Positions 1 to 8,352 of a DNA stretch of 36,032 bases are shown here, in pieces. Origin of the DNA: Gammaproteobacteria bacterium (GTDB lineage: Bacteria > Pseudomonadota > Gammaproteobacteria > GCA-001735895); assembly GCA_024638385.1 (NCBI GenBank), contig JAHEKJ010000029.1:1-36032 (forward strand). Direction: 5' to 3'. Each line of letters starts with the position of its first letter. Positions within the stretch are counted from its first letter, which is position 1. The position numbers and the translations under genes are program-made. Under the pieces are notes generated by a model. That model was not told the DNA's origin. It worked only from the letters and a program-made list of their open reading frames with translations, and made no database searches.

Positions 1-2
1 AG

Positions 3-869
3 GAATGCCTGAACGCGGTCTCGCAGGCGTGGCTCGACGGCTCGTCGCTGCGAACCTACCGCCACGCGCCGAACACCGGCTCGCGCAAGTCCTGGGCCGC
101 CGGCGACGCGTCGGCGCGCGGACTATTCCTCGCGCTCGCCGCCGAGCGTGGCGAGATGGGCTACCCGTCGGCGATCAGCGCGCCGACCTGGGGCTTCCAG
201 GACGTGCTGTTCGACGGCAAGCCGCTGGTGCTGAACCAGCCCTACGGCACCTACGTGATGGAAAACATCCTGTTCAAGATCTCGTTCCCGGCCGAGTTTC
301 ACGCGCAGACCGCGGTCGAAGCCGCGGTCAGGCTGCATCCCGAGGTCGCCGGCAGGCTCGACGACATTGACCGCATCCTGATCAAGACCCAGGAGTCGGG
401 CGACCGCATCATCAACAAGACCGGCAAGCTCGACAACCCCGCCGACCGCGACCACTGCCTGCAGTACATGGTCGCGATCGGGCTGCTCGAGGGCGATTTG
501 CAGGCCGAGCACTACGAGGACGCCGTCGCCGCAGACCCACGGGTCGACGCGCTGCGCGACAAGATGGAAGTGGTCGAAGAGGAGCGCTTCACGCGCGAGT
601 ATCTGGAGCCGGACAAGCGCGCGATCGGCAACTCGCTACAGGTGTTCTTCGCCGACGGCAGCAGCACCGACGAGGTCGTCGTCGACTACCCGGTCGGCCA
701 TCGGCGCCGCCGCGACGAAGGGATTCCGCTGCTCGAGGCCAAGTTCGAGCGCTACCTGCGCGGACACCTGAGCGCGAAAAGAGCCGGCCGGATTCTCGAG
801 CTTTGCGCCGACCAGCAAGCCTTCGAGCAGACGCCGGTGACGCAAATGATGTCGCTGCTGCAACCTTAA
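3..869 (+). CDS. prpD: 2-methylcitrate dehydratase PrpD (3' part)
   Basis: The first 288 visible codons, open from the window edge, are the C-terminal part of an MmgE/PrpD-family protein; the family is normally about 480 residues, so roughly the first 40% lies outside. PrpD dehydrates 2-methylcitrate to 2-methyl-cis-aconitate in the cytoplasmic methylcitrate cycle for propionyl-CoA disposal. The family signature is clear at the left end: RTYRHAPNTGSRKSWAAGDA, then GEMGYPSAISAPTWGF and YVMENILFKISFPAEFHAQTA. The ATG at 156 is internal because family-conserved sequence continues upstream in frame. It ends in TAA and converges on the hybrid kinase, overlapping its stop codon by four bases. The other prp genes (prpB, prpC) are presumably to the left but cannot be seen. 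Confidence 0.93.
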   Translation, partial: ECLNAVSQAWLDGSSLRTYRHAPNTGSRKSWAAGDASARGLFLALAAERGEMGYPSAISAPTWGFQDVLFDGKPLVLNQPYGTYVMENILFKISFPAEFHAQTAVEAAVRLHPEVAGRLDDIDRILIKTQESGDRIINKTGKLDNPADRDHCLQYMVAIGLLEGDLQAEHYEDAVAADPRVDALRDKMEVVEEERFTREYLEPDKRAIGNSLQVFFADGSSTDEVVVDYPVGHRRRRDEGIPLLEAKFERYLRGHLSAKRAGRILELCADQQAFEQTPVTQMMSLLQP

Positions 870-3253
870 GTCGCGGGCTTCGGCCGGCCTTTGCCGCGCA
901 CGTGATCGATGACGACCTGGATTAGCGCGTCCGGGTCGAAGGGCTTGGCGACATGGTGATCCATGCCGGCGTCGAGACTCTTGCCGCGGTCGCTGTCGCG
1001 CGCATGGGCGGTCATCGCGATGATCGGTACCCCGGCGTGGCGGCCGCCGAGCGCGCGAATCCGGCGACAAGCCTCGTAGCCGTCCATGACCGGCATCTGG
1101 ATATCCATCAGGATCAGGTCGTAGTCGTGCGATTGCGCCATCTCGAGGGCCTCCTGGCCGTTGACGGCGACGTCGATCACGGCACCGGTTTCCTCGAGGA
1201 TTTCGAGCGCGACGACCTTGTTGATGTCGTTGTCTTCGGCGAGCAGCAGGCGGCGGTTGCGCAACGGTTCGCGGGACTCGCCGGCGCTCTCCGACCTTAC
1301 TTCGTCGAACTCCGATTCGAACGAAATACGGTAGAGTATTTCCATCAGCGCGCTGTAGAGTTTGATCTGACCGACCGGCTTGTGCAGGCAGAGATCGGCA
1401 ACGCTGGCCTCGCTGCTCGCGCCCTGCGGCAACAATTGAATGAAGCGGGTATCGCGCCATTCGGCGGAATTGCGCCGGTTCTCGATGAAGCGGGTGACAT
1501 TCTCGTTGCTGCCGCTCTGGTCGATCAGAACGAGATCGCAGGGCTTTGCGTCGGCCGGCGGCGAATCGTGATCGGCATCGAACTCGATCTCCTCGACCTG
1601 CTCGATCTGCCAGTGGCGGAGCGCCTTGGCAAAGGACTCGCGCCGCGCCGCGCTCGGGCTCAGGATGCAGATCTCGAGTTCGCGCATCGATTCGGGCGGA
1701 TTCCACGCGTAGGGCTCGGCTTCGGCCGGATCGACCGCGAGGCGGAAGCAATAGCGCGTCTCGCCGTCGCGGTCGTCGACGAAGTCGAGGCGGCTGCCCA
1801 TCGCCTCGATCCAGCGCTGGCTGATCATCATGCCCTGCCGCGGATCGGCCCCGCCGCGGCCCGCGCGCAGTTCGGGCGAGAGCGTCGGGTCGTCGTCGCT
1901 AACCGTCGGATGCACGATGCCGATCTCGATCGCGCCGTCGACCCGTTGCGCGCAAACCCGGATCTCGCCACTGCGCAGACGCGCGAGCACGCTGTTCAGC
2001 AGGTTATTCAGAACCTGGCGCAGTCGCTGCGGATCGGCGCTGATCCGGTACGGCAGGTCGGCGTCGATGTCGCAGACCACGTCGACGCCGCGGTCGCCGG
2101 CGGCGCGCGCGACGACGCCGGCCACATCCTCGATCAGCTCGCCGATTTCGACGCTGCTGAGTTCGAGCGGAAAATCGTTTCCGTCGATGCGCGAGATGTC
2201 GAGCAGATCGTTGATCACGGTCAGCAGCATGTTACCGGTAGTCGACGCGGTCTCGATGTAGCGCTGCTGGTCACGATCGAGGCTGGTGCGCCGGAGCAGG
2301 TGGATCACGCCGAGCAGCCCGGTCAGCGGCGTGCGAATCTCGTGGCTCATGCTGGCGAGGAACTCGGCGCGCTCGCTGTTGGCCGCGTCGGCGCGGTCGC
2401 GCGCCCGCTTGAGCACCTCGTTCTGCCGCAGGATGAGGAACAGCGCCGTGGCGATCAGCAACGAAAACATCACCGCCAGCAGGTGACCGCCGATCTCGAA
2501 GGCCGACGCGACGCCGCCACCGCGACTGATCGCAAGCTCCCACTCGCGGTCGGCAATCGGGATCGTCGCCCGGTAGGCCGGCTCCATCAACGGCATCTCC
2601 GAATTGACGAAAATCGACTCCTCCGCGTTCCCGGTATTCTTGTTGGTCAGTGCATAGGCGTAGCCATTGGCCTCGAGTTCGTCGAGGTCGATCGCTGCAA
2701 GCAGGTCGTCGAGCGTGATCAGAACGCTGGCGAAGCCCCAGAAGCTCTCGATCTCGCCGTTTCCCAGGAACACCGGGTGCCGACCGATCAGGCCGCGCCC
2801 GCCCTGCACCAGCTCGAAGGGTCCGGCCACCGACAGGCCGCGCCGTTCGATCGCGCGCATCGCCACGTCGCGCCGCTCGGGATGGTTGATCACGTCGACC
2901 CCGAGCGCCGGCTCGTGGCCGGCCAGCGGGTAAATGAATTCGTTCACGCCGCCGGGGGCCAGCTGGACGTTGGTGATGCCGCCGATCGATTCGATAATCT
3001 GGCGCGCCAGCGTCTCGAAGCCGGTAATATCGCCGCCGTGTCGGGCCACCTCGATCGCGAGAAAGTTGGCCGCCACCAGGGAGCTGGACAGGCGGCGCTC
3101 GATCACCAGCGCCTGGCTATTGACGATCTCGTTCAGCAGCAACCGTTGTTCGGCCTCGACTCGCGCCCGGTTACTGTTGATCCAGTTGATGCCGAGCGCG
3201 AGCAGCACGAGGAACGCGGCGAGGCAGACGGTCAGGCGAAGCGGTGCGGACAT
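866..3253 (-). CDS. CHASE-domain hybrid sensor histidine kinase with degenerate ATPase domain and two receivers
   Basis: A 795-residue inner-membrane sensor. In order: TM helix (about 8-26), periplasmic CHASE-like sensor (about 50-245, with the typical YPL...GHEP.LGVD, GPFELVQGG, PVF and FWGFASV blocks), second TM helix (about 256-276), HisKA with SMSHEIRTP (phospho-acceptor His304), a catalytic/ATP-binding region (about 405-505), a weak receiver (about 525-642; Asp578, Lys625) and a canonical receiver (about 668-785; Asp717 in LILMDIQMPVMDG, Lys770). The ATP-binding region looks broken. The N box reads NNLLNSVLARL, the DxGxG of the G1 box is replaced by IVHPTVSD, and the GxGLGL G2 box by GGADPRQGMM. 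Family knowledge says these boxes bind ATP, so autophosphorylation is doubtful and the protein may act as a phosphatase or phosphorelay acceptor. No HPt domain is present. No dedicated output gene is adjacent. Confidence 0.88.
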   Translation of the reverse strand: MSAPLRLTVCLAAFLVLLALGINWINSNRARVEAEQRLLLNEIVNSQALVIERRLSSSLVAANFLAIEVARHGGDITGFETLARQIIESIGGITNVQLAPGGVNEFIYPLAGHEPALGVDVINHPERRDVAMRAIERRGLSVAGPFELVQGGRGLIGRHPVFLGNGEIESFWGFASVLITLDDLLAAIDLDELEANGYAYALTNKNTGNAEESIFVNSEMPLMEPAYRATIPIADREWELAISRGGGVASAFEIGGHLLAVMFSLLIATALFLILRQNEVLKRARDRADAANSERAEFLASMSHEIRTPLTGLLGVIHLLRRTSLDRDQQRYIETASTTGNMLLTVINDLLDISRIDGNDFPLELSSVEIGELIEDVAGVVARAAGDRGVDVVCDIDADLPYRISADPQRLRQVLNNLLNSVLARLRSGEIRVCAQRVDGAIEIGIVHPTVSDDDPTLSPELRAGRGGADPRQGMMISQRWIEAMGSRLDFVDDRDGETRYCFRLAVDPAEAEPYAWNPPESMRELEICILSPSAARRESFAKALRHWQIEQVEEIEFDADHDSPPADAKPCDLVLIDQSGSNENVTRFIENRRNSAEWRDTRFIQLLPQGASSEASVADLCLHKPVGQIKLYSALMEILYRISFESEFDEVRSESAGESREPLRNRRLLLAEDNDINKVVALEILEETGAVIDVAVNGQEALEMAQSHDYDLILMDIQMPVMDGYEACRRIRALGGRHAGVPIIAMTAHARDSDRGKSLDAGMDHHVAKPFDPDALIQVVIDHVRGKGRPKPAT

Positions 3254-3318
3254 AGGTTCAGTGAAGCAGATGTGAAGCTAATTTTACTCTGTCCCCATTA
3301 TTCAGAACAAGCCGCGGA

Positions 3319-3876
3319 TCATTCGAATAACTCGAGGATGCCGGCGAGATCGCTCTTGCCGCGCGCGATCTCGTCCTTGTCGAGCCCGTCGAGCTCGTGC
3401 GGGAAAACGAGCCATTCCTCGCTCTCGTGAAGGAAATATTCGGGTTCGAATCCGACCGCGTTCTTGCCCGGCTTGTACCACGGACAGGCAACGCGAATGT
3501 CGCCGGGCGAGTTGCGCCGCGACTGCTTTCTAATCGCCTTGATCAGCGCGTCCACGCTGCGCCCCGAATCGAACACGTCATCGACGATCAACAGGCTGTC
3601 CTCGGCATTGGCATTCTCGATCAGGTAGTGTAGCCCGTGTACGCGAATTTTCTTCGCTTGCCGATTGATACCGAAATACGACGATGTGCGCACCGAGATA
3701 TGGTCGGTCTCGATGCCCTTGAACTGGAAGTATTCCTGCACGGCGATTCCGACCGGCGTGCCGCCGCGCCAGATGCCGACGATGAAATGCGGCTGGAATC
3801 CGTCCGTGTAGATGCGGTGCGCAAGCCGGAACGAATCTTCGAGCAGCGCCTGCGCGGTGATGTAAACCTTGTCCAA
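3319..3876 (-). CDS. Purine-type phosphoribosyltransferase (hypoxanthine/xanthine-guanine PRT-like)
   Basis: A type I phosphoribosyltransferase of about 185 residues that would join PRPP to a purine base in the cytoplasm. The PRPP loop is LLIVDDVFDSGRSVDAL and the N-terminal PPi-loop region is FIVGIWRGGTPVGIAVQEYF. C-terminal aromatic-rich sequence (ACPWYKPGKN, EEWLVFPHE) fits the hypoxanthine/xanthine-guanine PRT group rather than orotate or uracil PRTs. I chose a TTG start at 3876 because the protein there begins LDKVYITAQ, like family N-termini, and AGGGA lies about 7 bases upstream. The only ATG (3954) would add 26 mostly Arg-rich residues. It lies just downstream of the catabolic run on the same strand and would provide a salvage branch competing for the same bases. 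Exact base specificity cannot be told by eye. Confidence 0.8.
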   Translation of the reverse strand: MDKVYITAQALLEDSFRLAHRIYTDGFQPHFIVGIWRGGTPVGIAVQEYFQFKGIETDHISVRTSSYFGINRQAKKIRVHGLHYLIENANAEDSLLIVDDVFDSGRSVDALIKAIRKQSRRNSPGDIRVACPWYKPGKNAVGFEPEYFLHESEEWLVFPHELDGLDKDEIARGKSDLAGILELFE

Positions 3877-4012
3877 CCCGTATCCCTGACCCCGAAAGCG
3901 GGCTAATTCTGGCACAGTCGCGCGGCGACGACCAGCCCGGCGGCGCGGCTTCATGCATTACGGTAGGCATCGGGGTCGAGCAGCACGATACCGGCGCGCC
4001 GGGCGGAGTCGA

Positions 4013-5419
4013 TCAGCTCCGGGCGGCTGCGCATTTGCGCAGTTTCGCGGCCGCGGCGTCGTGCGCGGCGATCAGCACGGCGAGATCGAGCCCCGGGATC
4101 GCGCCGTGCTCGACGACGACCCGCCCGTCGATGACCGACAGCCAGGCCTGCGCCGGCGCGCAGGTCACGAGCGCGGCCACCGGGTCGCCACCGGCGCCGG
4201 CGTGCGCCAGGTCGTCGACGCGGAAGGCGACGCAATCGGCCGCCTTGCCGGGCTCGAGGCTGCCGATGTCGTCGCGGCCGAGCACGCGCGCGCCGCCGAG
4301 CGTCGCCAGCTCGAGCGCCTCGCGCGCGCTGACGCGGTCGGCACGGGATTCGAATCCCGGCCAGCCGACGCGCTGCAGCAACATTGCCTGGCGGGCCTCG
4401 CCGAGCAGCTGGTTGCCGTCGTTGCTGGCCGAGCCGTCGACGCCCAGGCCGACGCCGACGCCGGCGTCGAGCATTTCGCGCACCGGCGCGATGCCCGACG
4501 CGAGAATCATGTTGCTGCTCGGGCAGTGGCAAACGCCGCTGCCGCTCGCCGCCAGCCGCGCGATCTCGTCCGCGTCGGGGTGCACCATGTGGGCAAACCA
4601 GACATCGGCGCCGTGCCAGCCGAGGCTTTCGGCATAGGCGAGCGGCCGCATGCCGAAGTGCTGCTCGCAGAAGCGGTTTTCGTCGAGCGTCTCGGCGAGA
4701 TGCGTGTGCAGGCGCACGCCCGGATGGCGACGCGCGAGCGCGGCGGACTCGCGCATCAGCCCGGCCGTGACGCTGAACGGCGAGCAGGGCGCGAGGCCGA
4801 TCCGCAGCATCGAATACGGATCCGGATCGTGAAAATCGGCGATCACGCGCGCGCTGTCGGCGAGGATGTCGGCCTCGTCTTCGCAGACGCGATCGGGCGG
4901 CAGGCCGCCCTGGCTCTGGCCGAGGCTCATGCTGCCGCGGGTCGGGTGAAAGCGCACGCCGAGTTCGCGCGCGGCGCGGATCTCGTCGTCAAGCCGCGCG
5001 CCGTTGGAGAACAGGTACAGGTGATCGGCGACCGTGGTCGCGCCGGACAGCAACAGCTCGGCGAGACCGAGCCGGGCGCTGACGTAGACCGCGTCGCCGT
5101 CCAGTTCGGCCCAGATCGGATACAGCGTTTGCAGCCAGTCGAACAACGACTTGCCGGCGCCGGTCGCGACACTGCGCGTCAGTGTCTGGAAGAGGTGATG
5201 ATGGCAATTGACGAGCCCCGGCAGCACGACGCAATCGCTCGCGTCGATGCAGCGCTCGGGTTCGATTCCCCGGGTCTCGAGGTCTCGCCGTAACTCGGCG
5301 CTGGTGTCGACCCGCTCGATGACGCGGTCCCTGATCAACACCGCGCCATCCTCGATCTCGCGCCGCGCCGGATCCATCGTCACCAGCACCCGCGCCTTCT
5401 CGATCAGCGTCAATCCCAT
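4013..5419 (-). CDS. 8-oxoguanine deaminase
   Basis: A 468-residue amidohydrolase of the TRZ/ATZ type. It resembles the Pseudomonas PA0142-type 8-oxoguanine deaminases along its length, as I remember them: VLPGLVNCHHHLFQTLTR with metal ligands His73 and His75, LFDWLQTLYPIWA, RGSMSLGQSQGGLPPD, LAPCSPFSVT, LHTHLAETLDE, GVCHCPSSNM, GLGVDGSASND, and DIGSLEPGKAAD near the end. It would hydrolyse free 8-oxoguanine to urate plus ammonia, feeding the same urate pool as xanthine dehydrogenase. It is the last gene of the long minus-strand purine run, separated from guaD by a 350-bp gap with two palindromic repeats. The start ATG has AGGGAGGATATT upstream, a good ribosome site. Guanine/isoguanine or s-triazine deaminase is the alternative, but the block pattern favours 8-oxoguanine. 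Confidence 0.87.
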   Translation of the reverse strand: MGLTLIEKARVLVTMDPARREIEDGAVLIRDRVIERVDTSAELRRDLETRGIEPERCIDASDCVVLPGLVNCHHHLFQTLTRSVATGAGKSLFDWLQTLYPIWAELDGDAVYVSARLGLAELLLSGATTVADHLYLFSNGARLDDEIRAARELGVRFHPTRGSMSLGQSQGGLPPDRVCEDEADILADSARVIADFHDPDPYSMLRIGLAPCSPFSVTAGLMRESAALARRHPGVRLHTHLAETLDENRFCEQHFGMRPLAYAESLGWHGADVWFAHMVHPDADEIARLAASGSGVCHCPSSNMILASGIAPVREMLDAGVGVGLGVDGSASNDGNQLLGEARQAMLLQRVGWPGFESRADRVSAREALELATLGGARVLGRDDIGSLEPGKAADCVAFRVDDLAHAGAGGDPVAALVTCAPAQAWLSVIDGRVVVEHGAIPGLDLAVLIAAHDAAAAKLRKCAAARS

Positions 5420-5500
5420 AATATCCTCCCTGCGATGATTAAATTCAGGTCATAGCAGAATGGCACTTGTTTTAGCCTGTCATATTCATCATAACGCCGC

Positions 5501-5592
5501 GTCGTTGCGAGGAGGCGTCAGCCGACGATGCAATCTCCCGGACCCGGCCCGATCTCGGGAGATTGCTTCGCTGCTTCGCAGCTCGCAATGAC
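5501..5592. repeat. Palindromic intergenic repeat, copy 1
   Basis: An imperfect inverted repeat of 92 bp. The left arm opens GTCGTTGCGAGGAG and the right arm closes CAGCTCGCAATGAC; inner arms GCAATCTCCCG and CGGGAGATTGC pair perfectly. It shares the right 35 bases with copy 2. The outer arm of this copy has diverged (GTCGTTGCG rather than GTCATTGCG). The form resembles the dispersed GTCATTGCGAG...GCAATCT palindromes of many proteobacterial genomes. Confidence 0.8.
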
Positions 5593-5625
5593 TCAGGCTC
5601 CCGTTTGCGATCACGACGGGATATG

Positions 5626-5721
5626 AACGTCATTGCGAGGAGCGATGGCGACGAAGCAACCTCCTGAATCTTACCCAAGCTCGGGAGATTGCTTCGCTGC
5701 TTCGCAGCTCGCAATGACGTT
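5626..5721. repeat. Palindromic intergenic repeat, copy 2
   Basis: A second copy, about 96 bp. Its termini are exact inverted repeats: AACGTCATTGCGAG at 5626-5639 and CTCGCAATGACGTT at 5708-5721. The 35-base block GGGAGATTGCTTCGCTGCTT...GCAATGAC is identical to copy 1. The middle (CTCCTGAATCTTACCCAAGC) differs, so the copies share arms rather than a whole unit. No transposase is nearby, so this would be a non-autonomous or structural repeat. Confidence 0.82.
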
Positions 5722-5771
5722 GGGTTTTGGGGCCTATGTCATTCTGCTCTGGCCCGAATTCAACGGCGAGG

Positions 5772-7109
5772 TCATTCGAGGCGGTCGCGGGTGTGCCGGC
5801 GGCGGCCCATGACGTGGGTCGCCTGGATGCAGCGGTCGTCACCGAGCATCATCAGCGCGAACAGGCGTTCCTCGAGCGTCGTCGCCTGCGCCATGCGCGC
5901 CTGCATCAGCTCGGTCGGGGCCAGGTCGAGGACGACGAAATCGGCTTCCTTGCCGACCGCGAAATTGCCGATGCGGTGATCGAGGTAGAGCGAGCGCGCG
6001 CCTCCGAGCGTCGCCAGGTAGAAGGCCTTCTGCGGCGTCAGGCCGTGGCCGCCGAGCGCGCAGACCTTGTAGGCCTCGTTCAGCGTCTGCAGCTGGCTGA
6101 AGCTGGTGCCGGCGCCGACGTCGGTGGCGAGACCGACGCGAATGTCTTCGTCGCGCGCAGCGTCGAGGTCGAACAGGCCGCTGCCAAGAAACAGGTTGGA
6201 AGTCGGGCAGAACGCGATCGCCGCGCCGCTCCTGGCCATGCGCTCGCGATCCTCGGCATCGAGATGAATACAATGCGCGTAAACCGAGCGCGGGCCGAGC
6301 AGGCCGTAATGGTCGTAGACGTCGAGATAACTGCGGCGGTCGGGAAACAGTTCGGCGACCCAGCGCACCTCGTCGAGATTCTCGGCGACGTGCGATTGCA
6401 GGTAGAGGTCCGGGTGCTCGCCGAGCAGGCGCCCGCATACCTCGAGCTGCGCGTCGCTGCAGCAGGGCGCGAAGCGCGGCGTCACCGCGTAGTAGTTACG
6501 ACCTTTCAGGTGCCAGCGTTCGACGAGTTCGACGGATTGCGCGTAGCTCGATTCGGCCGTATCGAGCAAATACTCGGGCGCGTTGCGGTCCATCATGACC
6601 TTGCCGGCGACCAGGCACAGGTCGAGCCGCTCGGCCTCGGCGAAGATCGCGTCGACCGACGCCGGATGCACGGTCGCGAACACCGCGCTGGTGGTCGTGC
6701 CCTGGCGCAGCATCTCGCGGCAAAACAGCGCGGCGACCCGGTCGGCGTGCGCGCGGTCGGCGAATCTCGCCTCGGCCGGAAACGTATACTGCTCGAGCCA
6801 GTCGAGCAGCTGGTGGCCGTGGCTCGCGATCATCTCGGTCTGCGGATAATGCGTGTGCGTGTCGACGAAGCCGGGCATGACCAGCCGCCCGCGATAGTCG
6901 TAGAGGGCCGAGCCGTCGGGCAGGAAGTCGATCCACTCGGCCGCGGCGACGAGCATTTGCACCCGCCCCTGGCGCAGAATCAGCAGACCGTCCTCGACGT
7001 ACTCGTAGCTATCGCCGGCGACGTCGGGATCGCCGGTGAAGTGCAGAAAATCGGCGCGCACCGCGGTGTCGCAGGACGCATTGTCGAGCGGCGCGGGCAC
7101 GACGGTCAC
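5772..7109 (-). CDS. guaD: Guanine deaminase
   Basis: A 445-residue amidohydrolase that converts guanine to xanthine plus ammonia. Visible signatures: PGFVDTHTHYPQ with metal ligands His85 and His87, FATVHPASVDAIF, GKVMMDRNAP, the YAVTPRFAPCCS segment, the SHVAEN block, YAHCIHLD, AFCPTSNLFLGSGLF and GLATDVGAGTSFS with the last metal-binding Asp. Length is as expected for the family (430-450). It starts four bases after the puuD stop codon and is almost certainly co-transcribed with it. Its product xanthine is the substrate of the XdhABC enzyme encoded upstream in the same run. Confidence 0.95.
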   Translation of the reverse strand: MTVVPAPLDNASCDTAVRADFLHFTGDPDVAGDSYEYVEDGLLILRQGRVQMLVAAAEWIDFLPDGSALYDYRGRLVMPGFVDTHTHYPQTEMIASHGHQLLDWLEQYTFPAEARFADRAHADRVAALFCREMLRQGTTTSAVFATVHPASVDAIFAEAERLDLCLVAGKVMMDRNAPEYLLDTAESSYAQSVELVERWHLKGRNYYAVTPRFAPCCSDAQLEVCGRLLGEHPDLYLQSHVAENLDEVRWVAELFPDRRSYLDVYDHYGLLGPRSVYAHCIHLDAEDRERMARSGAAIAFCPTSNLFLGSGLFDLDAARDEDIRVGLATDVGAGTSFSQLQTLNEAYKVCALGGHGLTPQKAFYLATLGGARSLYLDHRIGNFAVGKEADFVVLDLAPTELMQARMAQATTLEERLFALMMLGDDRCIQATHVMGRRRHTRDRLE

Positions 7110-7113
7110 GGCT

Positions 7114-8301
7114 TCAGTCCGCCCGCAGCTGCGCGTACCAGGTCGCGATGGTCGCGCGCTCTTCGTCGGTCATGCCGGTCAGGTTGCCGATCGGCATGTA
7201 GCGCGTCTGCACCGACACCGCGACGCGCTCGGCGTACTGGCGCCATTGCGCGGGCGATTCGAGCACGATGCCGAGCGGCGCCTCGGCGAAGCCGGGCTGG
7301 GCCGGCTTCGCCGCATGACAGGAGATGCAGCGCGCCTGCATGATCAGCGCGATTTCGTCGTCACCGATGCGCGCGGCGCCGGATTCGACCGCCGCCGGGC
7401 GCAGGTACCAGGCCACCCCCAGCAGCAGAATTACCGCGACCGCCGGCAATGCCAGCGGCGCGCGGCCCGAGTGGCGCATGACGAAATACTGCCGGATCAG
7501 CACGCCGGCGAGCATGATCAGGATCAGCACCAGCCAGCCCCGCGGGTGGCTGTAGGTCATCGGGTAATGGTTGCTGATCATGACGAACAGCACCGGCAGC
7601 GTGAAATAGGTGTTGTGTACCGAGCGCTGCTTGCCGATGATGCCGGGCTCGGCGTCGGGCGGCTCGCCGGCACGCATTTGCGCGACCATCCGCTTCTGCC
7701 CCGGGATGATGTGAAAGAACACGTTGGCGACCATGATCGTGCCCATGATCGCGCCCACGTGCAGGTAGGCCGCGCGCGCGCCGAACAACTGGAACAGGCC
7801 CCAGGCAGCGAACGCGACGAGCACGAAGATGATCCCGGCGAGCAGGCTATCGCGACCGCGCAACAGCCGACACAAGGCGTCGTAGGCGAACCAGCCGCCG
7901 GCGAGTACCGCGACGCTGATCGCGATGCCGGCGCCGACCGACAGCTCCATGACCTGCGCATCGATCAGGTAGGTGCTCGCGCCGAACCAGTAGATCAGCG
8001 CCAGCAGGGCCATGCCCGACAGCCAGGTCGTATAGGCCTCCCACTTCGACCAGTGGAGTTTTTCCGCGAGCGGCTCGCCGACGGGTCCGACGAGGTATTT
8101 CTGGCTGTTGTAGAGGCCGCCGCCGTGCACCGCCCAGAGTTCGCCGGCGACGCCGCGCCTGACGTCGTCGGCGCGCGCCGGCTCCTGCAGCGAGCTGTCG
8201 AGCATGACGAAGTAAAACGACGCGCCGATCCAGGCTACGCCGGCGATGAAATGCAGCCAACGCAACAGCAGGTTGGCCCAGTCGAGCAGATAGGCTTCCA
8301 T
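7114..8301 (-). CDS. puuD: Membrane urate hydroxylase PuuD with C-terminal cytochrome c domain
   Basis: A 395-residue polytopic membrane protein of the PuuD family, which oxidises urate to 5-hydroxyisourate and passes electrons to a fused cytochrome c rather than to oxygen. About eight hydrophobic segments cover residues 10-300 (for example 13-33, 92-112, 122-140, 153-175, 182-202, 232-245, 256-275, 282-300). Conserved polar blocks in the family are HGGGLYNSQKY, LHWSKWEAYTTW and the SVHNTYFTLPVLFVMISNHYP loop. A single haem-c site, CISCH, lies at 325-329, with Met369 in TRYMPIGN as the likely sixth ligand. The ribosome site GGGGAG is six bases before the ATG. This replaces a cofactor-free uricase; none is present in the window. 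Confidence 0.93.
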   Translation of the reverse strand: MEAYLLDWANLLLRWLHFIAGVAWIGASFYFVMLDSSLQEPARADDVRRGVAGELWAVHGGGLYNSQKYLVGPVGEPLAEKLHWSKWEAYTTWLSGMALLALIYWFGASTYLIDAQVMELSVGAGIAISVAVLAGGWFAYDALCRLLRGRDSLLAGIIFVLVAFAAWGLFQLFGARAAYLHVGAIMGTIMVANVFFHIIPGQKRMVAQMRAGEPPDAEPGIIGKQRSVHNTYFTLPVLFVMISNHYPMTYSHPRGWLVLILIMLAGVLIRQYFVMRHSGRAPLALPAVAVILLLGVAWYLRPAAVESGAARIGDDEIALIMQARCISCHAAKPAQPGFAEAPLGIVLESPAQWRQYAERVAVSVQTRYMPIGNLTGMTDEERATIATWYAQLRAD

Positions 8302-8315
8302 CGGATCTCCCCATT

Positions 8316-8343
8316 GCGCCGGGCAGCGGCAGCCGCCCGGCGC
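8316..8343 (-). promoter_or_regulatory. Strong hairpin between binding-protein gene and puuD
   Basis: A perfect 9-bp stem, GCGCCGGGC at 8316-8324 with GCCCGGCGC at 8335-8343, encloses a 10-base loop. It lies directly after the stop codon of the ABC binding-protein gene and before the puuD ribosome site. There is no T run after it on the minus strand, so it is not a classical terminator. A 3'-stabilising hairpin that keeps binding-protein mRNA more abundant than downstream genes is the likely role. Confidence 0.55.
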
Positions 8344-8352
8344 GTTTGCCGG

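Larger units (their letters stand above)
5420..5771. other. Intergenic region between 8-oxoguanine deaminase and guaD
   Basis: This 352-bp stretch holds no credible gene. It contains two copies of an imperfect palindromic repeat (listed separately) and about 80 bases of ordinary sequence before the deaminase, including AT-rich sequence near 5440-5495 that could carry a promoter for that gene. I could not pick a convincing -35/-10 pair. Short open frames that cross the repeats on the minus strand, rich in RAAKQRSNLP, are translations of the repeat itself. Confidence 0.7.

Noticed and set aside
953-3430. Long plus-strand open frame opposite the hybrid kinase
   Set aside because: It is antisense to a clear CHASE/HisKA/receiver protein; its translation is low-complexity Asp/Val/Ala/Arg sequence typical of high-GC antisense frames.
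4344-4359. Perfect 16-bp palindrome CGGGATTCGAATCCCG
   Set aside because: It also resembles a tRNA T-arm but lies in the middle of the deaminase coding sequence; most likely chance in coding DNA.
5259-5269. GGTTCGATTCC, a tRNA T-loop look-alike
   Set aside because: It is inside the 8-oxoguanine deaminase coding region and no acceptor, D or anticodon arms can be folded around it.
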